A stretch of DNA of 64,000 nucleotides from Caproicibacterium amylolyticum (GTDB lineage: Bacteria > Bacillota > Clostridia > Oscillospirales > Acutalibacteraceae). Made by a program: the position numbers and the translations under genes. Positions 55,169 to 63,646 of this stretch are shown one piece after another. The notes below the pieces were generated by a model. That model was not told where the DNA came from and did no database searches. It saw only the letters and a program-made list of their open reading frames with translations. The stretch is taken from positions 1,798,001-1,862,000 of the forward strand of contig NZ_CP060696.1 in NCBI RefSeq assembly GCF_014467055.1. Direction: 5' to 3'. Each line of letters opens with the position of its first letter. Positions within the stretch are counted from its first letter, which is position 1.

Positions 55169-55351
55169 TTGGAAAATCAGAACTATTCTTCTAACAAATA
55201 CGAGAGCTCCACTCAGAACTGCAACGACTCTGTAAACAGCCAGAGCCAGAACAAAAAGTCTCAGGACGCACAGAGTAAAAAAACTCAGAACGCACAGAAC
55301 AAGAAGACTCAGAATGCACAGAATCGCACTTCTTCTAATTACGAAAACTAA
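55169..55351 (+). CDS. Small Asn/Gln/Lys/Ser-rich repeat protein, probable spore protein
   Basis: A 60-residue hydrophilic protein starting at TTG with a perfect AAGGAGGTGAG Shine-Dalgarno. It is low-complexity, with repeats KKSQDAQS, KKTQNAQN, KKTQNAQN; no signal, no membrane segment. Its composition recalls gamma-type small acid-soluble spore proteins (SspE-like Gln/Asn storage proteins), though I see no clear homology. The sigmaG-like promoter upstream supports forespore expression. A strong terminator follows. Function is inferred. Confidence 0.7.
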   Translation: MENQNYSSNKYESSTQNCNDSVNSQSQNKKSQDAQSKKTQNAQNKKTQNAQNRTSSNYEN

Positions 55352-55373
55352 TCTGCTTGTTCCAGCATGAAAA

Positions 55374-55425
55374 GGAGCCGGGCGACACTGCAGTTTCCTG
55401 CGGGGTGGCCCGGCTCCTGCTTTTT
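55374..55425. terminator. Bidirectional terminator
   Basis: GGAGCCGGGC (55374-55383) pairs with GCCCGGCTCC (55408-55417), then CTGCTTTTTG; it lies between the plus-strand small gene and minus-strand yitT. Confidence 0.85.
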
Positions 55426-55426
55426 G

Positions 55427-56344
55427 TCATTTTTTGTGTTCCGCAATAATTTCCTTTAAAGTTTTGTCCGTTGGTGTGGAACTGCGAAAACCTTCACCAC
55501 GAATTTCACCGGCATCGCCGACCACAGTGAAAGCATTGCCGTCCTCTGACTTTACCAAGTCCATCACTTGATAAACCTCGGAACGGCTCACCGCACACAT
55601 CAGCACTTCACCCTCGCGGCCGCTGTACATACCTTTAGAATGCATCGCGGTGACGCCGCGGTCCACTTCGCTTAAAATACGCTGTGAAACTTCATTCGGC
55701 TTTTGCGTTACAATCCACAGCACTTTTCCTGTGCCGGAATCCGCACCGTAAAGAATCGCATCAATCACCCGCGTAGAAACGAACAGGTAAATAACTGCAT
55801 AAAGTGCACTTTCCACACGCCGGTAAACAATCGCCGAAATCAGTACAACCACAACATCAACGGACATCATAAGCCTGCCGGTACTTAAATGGCGGAAATG
55901 ACGCTTCAGCACACGCGCCACCATATCTGTACCGCCTGTAGTAGAGCCACGCATGAAAACAAGTGCCAAGCTGACGCCCTCCAACAAGCCGCCAAAAATT
56001 GCCGCAAGCATCGGGTCACCTTTGTAAGCGGGTAAAATTTTGCTGAGCCAGTCAATCGCAACTGAAGTAACCAATGCCGCTACAATAGTTTTCGTAACCA
56101 GCTTATAACCAATCTCAAAAAATGCCCAGATAAAAATAGGAATATTGATAACAAAAGAAACCGCACCGATAGGCAGACCGGTAACATAGTTGATTACCGT
56201 AGAAAGGCCGGTCACACCGCCCGGAGCAATTTTATTTGGAGCAGTGAATACATTGATAGCTACTGCAAAAATACAGCCGCTTGCAATGTAAATCAGTAAA
56301 TCCAAGAACAATGTCTTTGCAGTATCCTTCTGTTTTCCTGACAA
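55427..56344 (-). CDS. YitT family membrane protein (DUF161/DUF2179)
   Basis: A ~305-residue protein with about five to six membrane segments in the first ~190 residues (DUF161; 'GGVTGLSTVINYVTGLPIGA', 'RGSTTGGTDMVARVLKR') and a soluble C-terminal DUF2179 domain ('ILSEVDRGVTAMHSKGMYSG'). Function is unknown; a transport role is often proposed. TTG at 56344 fits the GAGGTGG Shine-Dalgarno better than the overlapping GTG at 56353. Confidence 0.92.
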   Translation of the reverse strand: MSGKQKDTAKTLFLDLLIYIASGCIFAVAINVFTAPNKIAPGGVTGLSTVINYVTGLPIGAVSFVINIPIFIWAFFEIGYKLVTKTIVAALVTSVAIDWLSKILPAYKGDPMLAAIFGGLLEGVSLALVFMRGSTTGGTDMVARVLKRHFRHLSTGRLMMSVDVVVVLISAIVYRRVESALYAVIYLFVSTRVIDAILYGADSGTGKVLWIVTQKPNEVSQRILSEVDRGVTAMHSKGMYSGREGEVLMCAVSRSEVYQVMDLVKSEDGNAFTVVGDAGEIRGEGFRSSTPTDKTLKEIIAEHKK

Positions 56345-56356
56345 ATTTGCCACCTC

Positions 56357-56761
56357 TTATGCTTTTTCACGTGCCTGCAGCAAAACCTGAAACAAAGTCC
56401 GCAGCCGCTGTACATTTCCCTGCAGATACAGATATCCAAACAGGCATTCCAAACCTGTTGCCGCATGATAATCCGCAACTGATGCATTTTTTGGAACGTG
56501 GTTTGTGTGTGCATTGCGGCCGCGGTGCAGCATCGTTGTTTCCTCCTCAGTCAGTAACGGTGCCAATATAGCACAGTCCGCGGCCTGAGCGGTACAGCAA
56601 ACCTGCTGCACCGACTGCCGATGCAGGGTATTGACCGGACAGTTTGCATCACATACCAGTTTTTCACGAACAAACAGTTCAAAGACGCAGTCACCGACAA
56701 ATGCAAGTGTCAGCGGGCTGAGGGTTTTCGGGTCACATGGGTTCTCTAAAAAACGTTCCAT
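56357..56761 (-). CDS. mrnC: Mini-ribonuclease 3
   Basis: A ~134-residue dimeric RNase III catalytic domain without dsRNA-binding domain; it matures 23S rRNA ends. 'LAFVGDCVFELFVREKL' is the variant RNase III signature with catalytic acidic residues, and 'ATGLECLFGYLYLQG' the second. ATG at 56761 has GAGG close upstream; TTG 56779 is alternative. Confidence 0.93.
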   Translation of the reverse strand: MERFLENPCDPKTLSPLTLAFVGDCVFELFVREKLVCDANCPVNTLHRQSVQQVCCTAQAADCAILAPLLTEEETTMLHRGRNAHTNHVPKNASVADYHAATGLECLFGYLYLQGNVQRLRTLFQVLLQAREKA

Positions 56762-56787
56762 TGCTACCTCGTATGTCAAAAAATTAC

Positions 56788-58059
56788 TTACTCAATAAAA
56801 TCAAACTGCACATCATAGATAGAAACCGTGTTTCCCTCCTGCACACCTGCTTCCCGCAGGTGGTCGATTACGCCGGTTTCAATCAGCACACGCTGGAAAT
56901 ACTGCAGGGATTCGTAGTCGTCAAAATTGACGGACTGCATAACCTGCAAAAGCCAAGGTGCTTCCACCATAAAGATGTCGCCTTCCTGCGTAATTTTGAC
57001 CTCACCGCGCGGAATCTCCTCCGGCTTGGCAAGCGGTGCAGGTTCCGGCTCGTAGCTGCGAATCGGCGGCAGTTTGCTGAGTTCCTCTGTGATTTTATTG
57101 AGCAGCGGGTCAACACCCTCCCGAATCGGCGCCATGATAGGGAAGAATGAATAACCCTGTTCCTCTACAAATTTTTGAAAATCCGCAACGTGCTCTTCAT
57201 CAGTCAGGTCACACTTGTTGCCAGCTACCAGCATGGGCCGCTCGGCAAGCTCCGGATTAAACTTCCGCAGTTCCTCATTAATAATGCGGAAATCCTCCTT
57301 CGGGTCGCGGCCCTCGCTGCCGGAAACATCCACAATGTGCAGCAGCAAACGGCAGCGTTCCACGTGCCGCAGGAACTGGTGGCCCAATCCAACACCCTGC
57401 CACGCGCCTTCCACCAAACCTGGAATATCCGCCATTACAAAGGAGCGTCCTTCTGACATATGAACAACGCCCAGCACTGGTGTCAGCGTTGTAAAATGAT
57501 AGTTAGCAATGTTCGGCTTTGCTTCGCTCACCACGCTGATAAACGTGCTTTTCCCTACATTGGGGAAACCAACAAGTCCGACATCTGCCAAAAGTTTTAG
57601 TTCCAACTGAACATCAAGCTCCATGCCGGGTGTACCGGGCTTGGCAAAACGCGGCACCTGCCGTGTTGGGGTAGCAAAGTGCACATTTCCCCAGCCGCCG
57701 CGCCCGCCCTGCAGCACTACCTGCGGCTCATCACCGGAAACATCTGCTAAAAGCCGGCCGGTTTCCGCGTCTTTCACCAGCGTACCGCGCGGCACACGCA
57801 AAATAAGGTCATCACCTTTTCTGCCAAAGCACTTTTTGCCGCGGCCAGCTTCGCCGTTCTGCGCTGCAAACTTGCGCCGATAGCGGTAATCGCTCAGCGT
57901 AGAGATATTGTCATCCGCCTGAAACACCACATTGCCGCCGCGGCCGCCGTCGCCGCCGTCCGGCCCGCCAGCCGCCACGTACTTTTCCCGCCGGAAAGAC
58001 ACGGCGCCGGCACCGCCGCTGCCTGCTTTAACATGAATTTTTGCACTGTCTATAAACAT
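56788..58059 (-). CDS. obgE: GTPase Obg
   Basis: A 423-residue ribosome-associated GTPase. The glycine-rich Obg domain (~1-158), G domain with G1 GFPNVGKST, DIPGLVEGA and NKCD, and a C-terminal OCT domain (~340-423, 'GDIFMVEAPWLLQVMQSVNF') are in order. It lies downstream of the rplU-prp-rpmA group, the usual Firmicutes neighbourhood, and also links to stress and sporulation initiation. Confidence 0.98.
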   Translation of the reverse strand: MFIDSAKIHVKAGSGGAGAVSFRREKYVAAGGPDGGDGGRGGNVVFQADDNISTLSDYRYRRKFAAQNGEAGRGKKCFGRKGDDLILRVPRGTLVKDAETGRLLADVSGDEPQVVLQGGRGGWGNVHFATPTRQVPRFAKPGTPGMELDVQLELKLLADVGLVGFPNVGKSTFISVVSEAKPNIANYHFTTLTPVLGVVHMSEGRSFVMADIPGLVEGAWQGVGLGHQFLRHVERCRLLLHIVDVSGSEGRDPKEDFRIINEELRKFNPELAERPMLVAGNKCDLTDEEHVADFQKFVEEQGYSFFPIMAPIREGVDPLLNKITEELSKLPPIRSYEPEPAPLAKPEEIPRGEVKITQEGDIFMVEAPWLLQVMQSVNFDDYESLQYFQRVLIETGVIDHLREAGVQEGNTVSIYDVQFDFIE

Positions 58060-58118
58060 AATCTACTCCTGTTGGTTTGTTTTTCCGGCTTTAAATCGTT
58101 ATTCTTCCCCAAAAACAG

Positions 58119-58150
58119 CAAAAATCCCAGGCTGCATTGCCTGGGATTGC
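58119..58150 (-). terminator. Terminator between rpmA and obgE
   Basis: AATCCCAGGC / GCCTGGGATT stem followed on the minus strand by TTTTGCTGTTTTT, ending the ribosomal protein operon. Confidence 0.85.
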
Positions 58151-58162
58151 TGCTTTGCTGAT

Positions 58163-58447
58163 TTACTGTTCTACTGCGTAAACGCTGACCTTCTTACGGT
58201 CTGCGCCCAGGCGCTCAAATTTCACTTTGCCGCTAACCTTTGCATACAGTGTGTCATCGGAACCGATGCCCACGTTCTCACCAGGATGAATATGAGTACC
58301 GCGCTGCTTTACCAGAATGTTGCCGGCCAGAACGAACTGACCGTCTGCACGCTTCACACCAAGACGCTTAGACTCGGAGTCACGGCCGTTCTTAGTGGAA
58401 CCCATACCTTTCTTATGAGCAAATAACTGAATATTAACTTTCAGCAT
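58163..58447 (-). CDS. rpmA: 50S ribosomal protein L27 (with cleavable N-terminus)
   Basis: A 94-residue precursor of L27. The N-terminal extension [20 protein letters not shown] carries the Firmicutes motif cut by the Prp protease before HKKG. The rest ([20 protein letters not shown]) is canonical. It starts 3 bp after prp, the gene for the processing protease. Confidence 0.98.
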   Translation of the reverse strand: MLKVNIQLFAHKKGMGSTKNGRDSESKRLGVKRADGQFVLAGNILVKQRGTHIHPGENVGIGSDDTLYAKVSGKVKFERLGADRKKVSVYAVEQ

Positions 58448-58450
58448 TTT

Positions 58451-58771
58451 TTACACCTCTTTATTACTCATGTTGATTGACTTCGGATACTCTTCCCGCA
58501 AGTTCTGAATATGCACCTCAAGCGCCCTAAAAAACGGCCGGCATTTCGGCTCGTCCGCCACAGGAATTTGCAGGCGCAGATAACCATCCTCTGCTGTAAT
58601 GTCCGCTTTTACAAACAAAACATCCGTAACCGCATTTGCAGTTAGGTAAACAGCTGAAGAAACAGCGGCACAAACTATGTCTGTGCCTTTTTCGCCGCCT
58701 GCATGACCGGAAAATTCAATTCCCACACAGCAGGCGTTTTCAGAATCTACAAGAAATCTGCATTGAATCAT
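58451..58771 (-). CDS. prp: Ribosomal-processing cysteine protease Prp
   Basis: A 106-residue protease that removes the N-terminal extension of L27. The catalytic His is in FSGHAGGEKG and the catalytic Cys in IVCAAVSSAVYL. It sits between rplU (1-base overlap) and rpmA, the conserved position. Confidence 0.95.
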   Translation of the reverse strand: MIQCRFLVDSENACCVGIEFSGHAGGEKGTDIVCAAVSSAVYLTANAVTDVLFVKADITAEDGYLRLQIPVADEPKCRPFFRALEVHIQNLREEYPKSINMSNKEV

Positions 58772-59079
58772 TAGGCGTTAATAGCCTCAATCTGTACCTT
58801 TGTATAAGGCTGACGGTGACCCATCTTTCGGGATTCGCCCTTCTTTGCCTTGTAAGTCCAGATGTTAATCTTCTTTGCCTTGCCGTTTTTCAGGACTTTG
58901 CCCTGAACAGAAGCGCCCTCAACATAAGGAGCGCCAACCTTCAGGCCGTTGTCACCGCTAACAGCGACGACCTTGAAGTCAACAGAGCTGTTTTCATCAA
59001 CTGCAAGCTTTTCGACAAAGATGACATCATCTTTCTCTACTTTGTACTGCTTGCCGCCGGTCTCAATGATTGCATACAT
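58771..59079 (-). CDS. rplU: 50S ribosomal protein L21
   Basis: A 102-residue 23S rRNA-binding protein: '[18 protein letters not shown]' start, '[13 protein letters not shown]' end. ATG at 59079 is the family start; the upstream extension lies in the leader. First gene of rplU-prp-rpmA. Confidence 0.98.
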   Translation of the reverse strand: MYAIIETGGKQYKVEKDDVIFVEKLAVDENSSVDFKVVAVSGDNGLKVGAPYVEGASVQGKVLKNGKAKKINIWTYKAKKGESRKMGHRQPYTKVQIEAINA

Positions 59080-59155
59080 AAAAGAAAACCTGCTTTCCAT
59101 AGACTCGCTACCGTAGGCGGAGCCAAATCGGCCCACTTTTACCCAAGATAAGCGG
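59080..59155 (-). promoter_or_regulatory. L21 leader RNA (probable)
   Basis: The ~75-nt untranslated leader of rplU contains AGTGGGCCGATTTGGCTC, which forms a short hairpin like that of the Firmicutes L21 leader, thought to bind L21 for feedback control. The match is from memory of the motif. Confidence 0.5.
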
Positions 59156-59162
59156 CTTAATT

Positions 59163-59191
59163 ATTTTATCATTTCAAAACAAGTTTGTCAA
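59163..59191 (-). promoter_or_regulatory. rplU promoter
   Basis: On the minus strand a perfect TTGACA, exactly 17 bases, and TAAAAT, about 85 bp before rplU: a strong sigmaA promoter fitting a ribosomal protein operon. Confidence 0.8.
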
Positions 59192-59209
59192 CAATTTTGG
59201 TGCGGCTTT

Positions 59210-60109
59210 TTATTTTTGGCGGAAAGCCATGCTGTCCGCCAGCATGCACAGAAATCCTGCCTTTTCTCCGAATGGCGCAAGTGCCTGTTTTGCCTGCTGT
59301 GTCAGACTGCGGACAGTTTCTTTTGACTGAGCAAGCCCCAACAGTGTTACATAGGTTGCTTTGTCATTCTGCACATCGCTGCCGATTGGTTTTCCGAGCG
59401 TTTCGGCGTCCCCCTCAACATCCAGAATATCATCCTGAATCTGGAACGCAAGGCCCAGTGCTTTTGCATAGCAGTCCGCCGCCTGCTCCTGTTCTGCCGA
59501 TGCACCGGCAAGTGCACAGCCTATACCTGCCGCCGCACAAATCATGGCACCTGTTTTCTTGGCATCAATATTCATCAGTTCTTCTGCGGTCATGCTGCGG
59601 TTTTCATTCAGCAAATCCAGTACCTGACCGGCTACCATACCGTGGTCACCCGCTGCCCGCGCCAGAATTGCGGCCGCTTTCAGCACACGGTGCGCATCCG
59701 CACCTGCTTCCTGACAGGCAGGGATGATTTCAAACGCCTTTGTCAGCAGTGCATCCCCCGCCAGCAGGGCGTTGGCCTCGCCAAACTGCTTATGACTGGA
59801 GGGTCTGCCGCGGCGAAAATCATCATTGTCCATACACGGCAGGTCATCATGTATGAGTGAATAGGTGTGTACCATTTCAATCGCACAGGCTGCCGGCAGA
59901 ACTGTTTTCACATCTCCGCCGCAGAGGGAGCAGAACGCAAGCACCAGCACCGGGCGCAGCCGCTTTCCGCCCGCAAGCAGACTGTACTGCATTGCTTCAT
60001 ACAAAATGTGCTCCGGCAAGTCCTGCTCCTGCGGTACAAAGCGCCGCAGCGCTTCTTCCGCCATCTGTGCATACTGCTTCATCTGTGCTTCAAACTGCAA
60101 TTTTTCCAT
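59210..60109 (-). CDS. ispA: Polyprenyl (farnesyl/geranyl) diphosphate synthase
   Basis: A ~299-residue all-helical prenyltransferase. First Asp-rich motif HDDLPCMDNDDFRRGRPSSH and second QIQDDILD are intact; the small insertion CMD in the first motif is the usual bacterial FPP synthase form. Start at 60109 has GAGGAG 6 bases upstream; an ATG at 60142 lies inside the preceding gene's end. It belongs to the xseA-xseB-ispA run. Confidence 0.95.
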   Translation of the reverse strand: MEKLQFEAQMKQYAQMAEEALRRFVPQEQDLPEHILYEAMQYSLLAGGKRLRPVLVLAFCSLCGGDVKTVLPAACAIEMVHTYSLIHDDLPCMDNDDFRRGRPSSHKQFGEANALLAGDALLTKAFEIIPACQEAGADAHRVLKAAAILARAAGDHGMVAGQVLDLLNENRSMTAEELMNIDAKKTGAMICAAAGIGCALAGASAEQEQAADCYAKALGLAFQIQDDILDVEGDAETLGKPIGSDVQNDKATYVTLLGLAQSKETVRSLTQQAKQALAPFGEKAGFLCMLADSMAFRQK

Positions 60110-60138
60110 GTTCCGCTCCTCTGCTGTAAAACCCAATT

Positions 60139-60786
60139 TCATTTTTGAATCTGTACGTCAAGCGCTTCATAAAAATCCGCAATCTGCCTGCCGTCCACCA
60201 GTGCATGGTGTACCAAAACAGTGACCGGCATCAGCAGGCGCGCTCCCTGCCAAAAATATTTGCCCCAAACAATGCGCGGATTGGAATCCGGCGGGTTGGA
60301 AACCGGCTGTGTTACATCTGTGTAGCTGATCCACGGTACACAAGATATAAAATAATATGCCAGCGGGTCCTCCGCCTCATCCAGTCCGCCATTTTCACGC
60401 ACTGCTGTCTGACGCGTGGCGGTTTCACGAAGGAACTGCGGAAATGGCAGCACCGGGTCAGCCTGACAGTAAGCGTAAGTATCATCCGGCTTTAAGACAG
60501 TATGGGACGTTTTACAGGCATCGTATTCCCATATTTCATTTTCTACAATTCTTTGGCGAAACGATTGAACTTGATTGGCCGCGTTTCCCGCTGCATACAG
60601 CATGTGCAGAAAAAATGACTCCTTTGCGGCTTTGGCTCTTTCTGCCAGCTTCGTAACATCCACATTTACTGTCATACCCGCATATGGATAAGCCATTGAA
60701 CAAAAATACTGAAAATGTGCTTTTCGCGGGTAGCAGCTCATATCCAGTTTTCTGCACTGCAATTTTCTTTCCATGTGCTTCTCCAT
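60139..60786 (-). CDS. Chloramphenicol acetyltransferase-like protein
   Basis: A 215-residue CoA-dependent acyltransferase-fold protein of CAT length. The catalytic His motif is LVHHALVDGRQIADF near the C-terminus; 'YFISCVPWISYTDVTQPV' matches the CAT core. It is wedged between xseB and ispA with no gap, so it is co-expressed with housekeeping genes. Whether it acetylates chloramphenicol or another substrate is unknown; the VDG rather than CDG in the motif counsels caution. Confidence 0.85.
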   Translation of the reverse strand: MEKHMERKLQCRKLDMSCYPRKAHFQYFCSMAYPYAGMTVNVDVTKLAERAKAAKESFFLHMLYAAGNAANQVQSFRQRIVENEIWEYDACKTSHTVLKPDDTYAYCQADPVLPFPQFLRETATRQTAVRENGGLDEAEDPLAYYFISCVPWISYTDVTQPVSNPPDSNPRIVWGKYFWQGARLLMPVTVLVHHALVDGRQIADFYEALDVQIQK

Positions 60787-61002
60787 TTATTCGCTGTCCG
60801 CTGCCTTTTCTGTATCCCCGGCAGAGATGGTTTTGACTTTCAATTCCGCTTCCTGCAATTTTTGATAGCAGAAAGCTGTCAACTGGGTGCCCTCCTGATA
60901 CAGCTTCATGGTTTCATCCAGCGGGGCACTGCCGGTTTCCAGCTTTTGAACCGTTTGCGCCAGCTTATCCATTGCCTGTTCGAAGGTCATTTTTTTATTC
61001 AT
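60787..61002 (-). CDS. xseB: Exodeoxyribonuclease VII small subunit
   Basis: A 71-residue helical protein, 'MTFEQAMDKLAQTVQKLETG' plus 'LDETMKLYQEGTQL', the complete XseB family pattern. Start at 61002 lies inside the end of xseA (8-base overlap); AGGAGG just upstream supports it. Confidence 0.95.
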   Translation of the reverse strand: MNKKMTFEQAMDKLAQTVQKLETGSAPLDETMKLYQEGTQLTAFCYQKLQEAELKVKTISAGDTEKAADSE

Positions 61003-62143
61003 GCAGGTCCTCCTTTTCGTCGACAGTGCAGAAAAGCGTTCCTTTATCCATACGTACCTGCACCTGTTCCCCGATGCTGACACTGTGCGGGTCGGTAAGC
61101 ACACCGCCCCCCGCACTGGTCACCATAGAATAGCCGCGGTGCAGGACTTTCAGCGGACTTAGATCCTCAAGCCGTCCGGCAAGCGTGGAAAGTTCCTGCC
61201 GGCAAAGCTGTGTTGGTTTTTGAAGCCCTTCCTGCAAAGACTGTGCAAGCAGATCCAGCTGCATACGCTCATCATTCAGCCGCTGTTCCAGTCCCATGTG
61301 CATGCTGACCGCTGTCTGCATCAAGGTATCCATCAGTTCCGCGCGGTTCGGTGCGGCAAGCTCCGCAGCGGCACTGGGAGTTGGTGCGCGCAAATCTGCT
61401 GCAAAATCCGTTAAGGTCACATCCGTTTCATGCCCAACTGCTGAAATAATTGGAATTTTAGAAGCAGCCACCGCACGCACGACCGGTTCCTCATTAAAGG
61501 CCCACAAATCCTCAGCGCTGCCGCCGCCGCGCCCGATAATCAGCACATCCGCACACATACACCGGTTGAAGGTCTGCAGTGCCTGCACAAGCTGCGGCAC
61601 CGCTTCCTCCCCCTGTACCGCCACTGGAAACAGCACGATTTCCGCCAGCGGCCAGCGGCGCGAAAGCACATTTTGTATATCATGAATCACCGCACCAGTT
61701 GCCGAGGTAATCACCCCCACGTGCTTCGGATAACGCGGCAGTTCGCGCTTGCGTTCTGCGTCGAACAATCCCTCTCGGCGCAGCTTTTCTTTCAGCTGCT
61801 CCAAGGCAACCGCACGCTCCCCCGCGCCGACCGGCTGCATTTCCTCCGCGTAAAGCTGATACTGCCCGGAAACCTCGTAGGCGGAAATGCGGCCGCGCAC
61901 CAGCACTTTCATGCCGTTTTCCGGCGCAAAGCGCAGGCGGCGTGCCGCAGATGCAAACATTACAGCTTTCAGAGCACACTTTTCATCTTTCAGCGAAAAA
62001 TACAAATGACCGGAACGGTACTGGTCAGTAAAATTGCTGATTTCGCCGGTTACATAAACACAGTTCAGTTTCGCATCACCCTCCAGCAGGAACTTCACAT
62101 ACTGGTTTAATTGGGTAACAGTCAGAACGCCATTTTGTTTCAC
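60995..62143 (-). CDS. xseA: Exodeoxyribonuclease VII large subunit
   Basis: A 382-residue single-strand exonuclease subunit. An OB-fold domain (~5-100, with VTGEISNFTDQYRSGHLYFS) is followed by the catalytic domain ('GVITSATGAVIHDIQNVLSR', 'IIGRGGGSAEDLWAFNEE', 'AVGHETDVTLTDFAADLRAP'). Slightly shorter than the E. coli protein. It overlaps the TsaD-like gene by 4 bases. Confidence 0.97.
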   Translation of the reverse strand: MKQNGVLTVTQLNQYVKFLLEGDAKLNCVYVTGEISNFTDQYRSGHLYFSLKDEKCALKAVMFASAARRLRFAPENGMKVLVRGRISAYEVSGQYQLYAEEMQPVGAGERAVALEQLKEKLRREGLFDAERKRELPRYPKHVGVITSATGAVIHDIQNVLSRRWPLAEIVLFPVAVQGEEAVPQLVQALQTFNRCMCADVLIIGRGGGSAEDLWAFNEEPVVRAVAASKIPIISAVGHETDVTLTDFAADLRAPTPSAAAELAAPNRAELMDTLMQTAVSMHMGLEQRLNDERMQLDLLAQSLQEGLQKPTQLCRQELSTLAGRLEDLSPLKVLHRGYSMVTSAGGGVLTDPHSVSIGEQVQVRMDKGTLFCTVDEKEDLHE

Positions 62144-63075
62144 AGCAATCCCTCCGCACGTGCGGTCAGCACAGCAATGCCCGCGGCGTTATCCGCAGAA
62201 AACACGGGTTCTGCAAAGCATGCACCGTACTTTTCCGTAAGCGCTTTCCTGATAAACTGATTGGACATCACCCCTCCGGCAAAAACCAGCGGCAGGCCCG
62301 GATGTGCTTTCAGCAGCGCAGCCGCCATGGCATCCAGCGCCGCAAGCAGACTGTACAGACAAAATTTTGCGATATCCTGCGGCGGTACACCCTCCGCATT
62401 CATTTTGCCACATTGATTTTCAATGCCGGAAAGGGAGCAGTCCGCACCTTTCATAGATGGGTGAATCTTAAATTTTGCATCCGACTGTGCGGCGAGCTTT
62501 TCCAATTCCGGACCGGCTGGAAACGGCAGTCCGAGCAGCCTGCCTACGCGGTCCACAGCCTGTCCGCCCTTTAAGTCCAGTGACTGTGCCAGCAACTGAA
62601 CTGTAAATGGTTCCTGTGTGTCCGGCGTTACCAGCACGGCTTCCGTAGTACCGCCGGATACATGAAATGCTATAAATTCCTTATCGAACAAATCCAGCCG
62701 CTTAGCCGACCAAAGTGCCGCCGCAATGTGCCCCTGCTGGTGGGAAAAGGTGTGCAGCGGAACTCCGTAAGTGGCTGCAAGAACCCGTGCAGCACCATGC
62801 CCTACTGTAAAACACGGCATATAGCTGCCGGGCAGAGTGCGTGGCCGGGTGGAGCAGCCTACCGCCCGCAAATTCTGCAAAGCAGTTTCCGCCAGCAGTG
62901 CTTCCATCAGGTCCGGCAACTGCTGCACATGGTGGAACACCGCATCACTCTGCCGCAGACCAAGTTCACCTTTTTTGACCGGCAGCAGCCGCTTCTGCTG
63001 AAAAATCTGCCCGCCGCAAAAGCGCGCAGTGCTGGTTGTATAGTTGCTGGTATCCAGTGCAAGGATTTCAGTCAT
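62140..63075 (-). CDS. TsaD/Kae1-like protein (M22 paralog)
   Basis: A 311-residue ASKHA-fold protein related to TsaD. The N-terminal phosphate loop region 'ILALDTSNYTTSTAR', 'FSHQQGHIAAAL' at the metal site and 'VFAGGVMSNQFIRKAL' are present. The canonical HxxxH metal pair is kept as H-QQG-H, but overall it diverges from true TsaD and lacks neighbours of the t6A pathway, so it is probably the clostridial paralog found next to nusB/xseA. Function unclear. Confidence 0.8.
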   Translation of the reverse strand: MTEILALDTSNYTTSTARFCGGQIFQQKRLLPVKKGELGLRQSDAVFHHVQQLPDLMEALLAETALQNLRAVGCSTRPRTLPGSYMPCFTVGHGAARVLAATYGVPLHTFSHQQGHIAAALWSAKRLDLFDKEFIAFHVSGGTTEAVLVTPDTQEPFTVQLLAQSLDLKGGQAVDRVGRLLGLPFPAGPELEKLAAQSDAKFKIHPSMKGADCSLSGIENQCGKMNAEGVPPQDIAKFCLYSLLAALDAMAAALLKAHPGLPLVFAGGVMSNQFIRKALTEKYGACFAEPVFSADNAAGIAVLTARAEGLL

Positions 63076-63508
63076 TCTGCGGCAGCTCCTTTGCGGCTGT
63101 GCCGAGAATACCGTTCAGGAAAGAGGCGTCATCCGCACCGCCGTACTGCTTCGCCAATTCGACCGCTTCATTGATGGAAACACTGACCGGAATCTCTTCT
63201 TCCCATTTCATTTCATAGAGCGCCAGCCGCAGCAGTGCCAGACAAACTTTGGAAATACGGCGCACCGACCAGCCGCGCGCGTGCCTGCCAATAATCTCGT
63301 CCAGCTCCGCTGTGTGGGCTTCTACACCGGAAGCAAGCCGCTGTGCAAAATCATCCACTGGCACAGGCACCTGCTCCATATTGTCATCTTCTGTGAGAAA
63401 AGAACCTGCTTCATCTGCATAGTCGATCAGTTCTGCGATGGTACCACCGTTCAAACTTTGCTCAAAGAGGAGAAAGAAGGCCTGTCTGCGTGCTTCATGT
63501 CGTTTCAT
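63068..63508 (-). CDS. nusB: Transcription antitermination factor NusB
   Basis: A 146-residue all-helical RNA-binding protein for rRNA antitermination: 'HEARRQAFFLLFEQSL' start, 'VRRISKVCLALLRLALYEM' and 'SINEAVELAKQYGGADDASF' near the end. It overlaps the TsaD-like gene by 8 bases and lies after the spoIIIA terminator. Confidence 0.96.
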   Translation of the reverse strand: MKRHEARRQAFFLLFEQSLNGGTIAELIDYADEAGSFLTEDDNMEQVPVPVDDFAQRLASGVEAHTAELDEIIGRHARGWSVRRISKVCLALLRLALYEMKWEEEIPVSVSINEAVELAKQYGGADDASFLNGILGTAAKELPQND

Positions 63509-63526
63509 AAAAAACCTCCAAAATAA

Positions 63527-63551
63527 AAAAATCCTCCACAGCGGAGGATTT
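63527..63551 (-). terminator. Terminator between spoIIIAH and nusB
   Basis: AAATCCTCC-ACAGC-GGAGGATTT stem followed on the minus strand by TTTTTTTATTTT, ending the spoIIIA transcript. Confidence 0.88.
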
Positions 63552-63646
63552 CATCTGCAATAATCTTCTTTTGTCAAACTCCACTTTTACAGTATACCAC
63601 GGGGGACCCACAGCTTGCAAGAAAAATCAGGGAATCTGCCCGGTTT

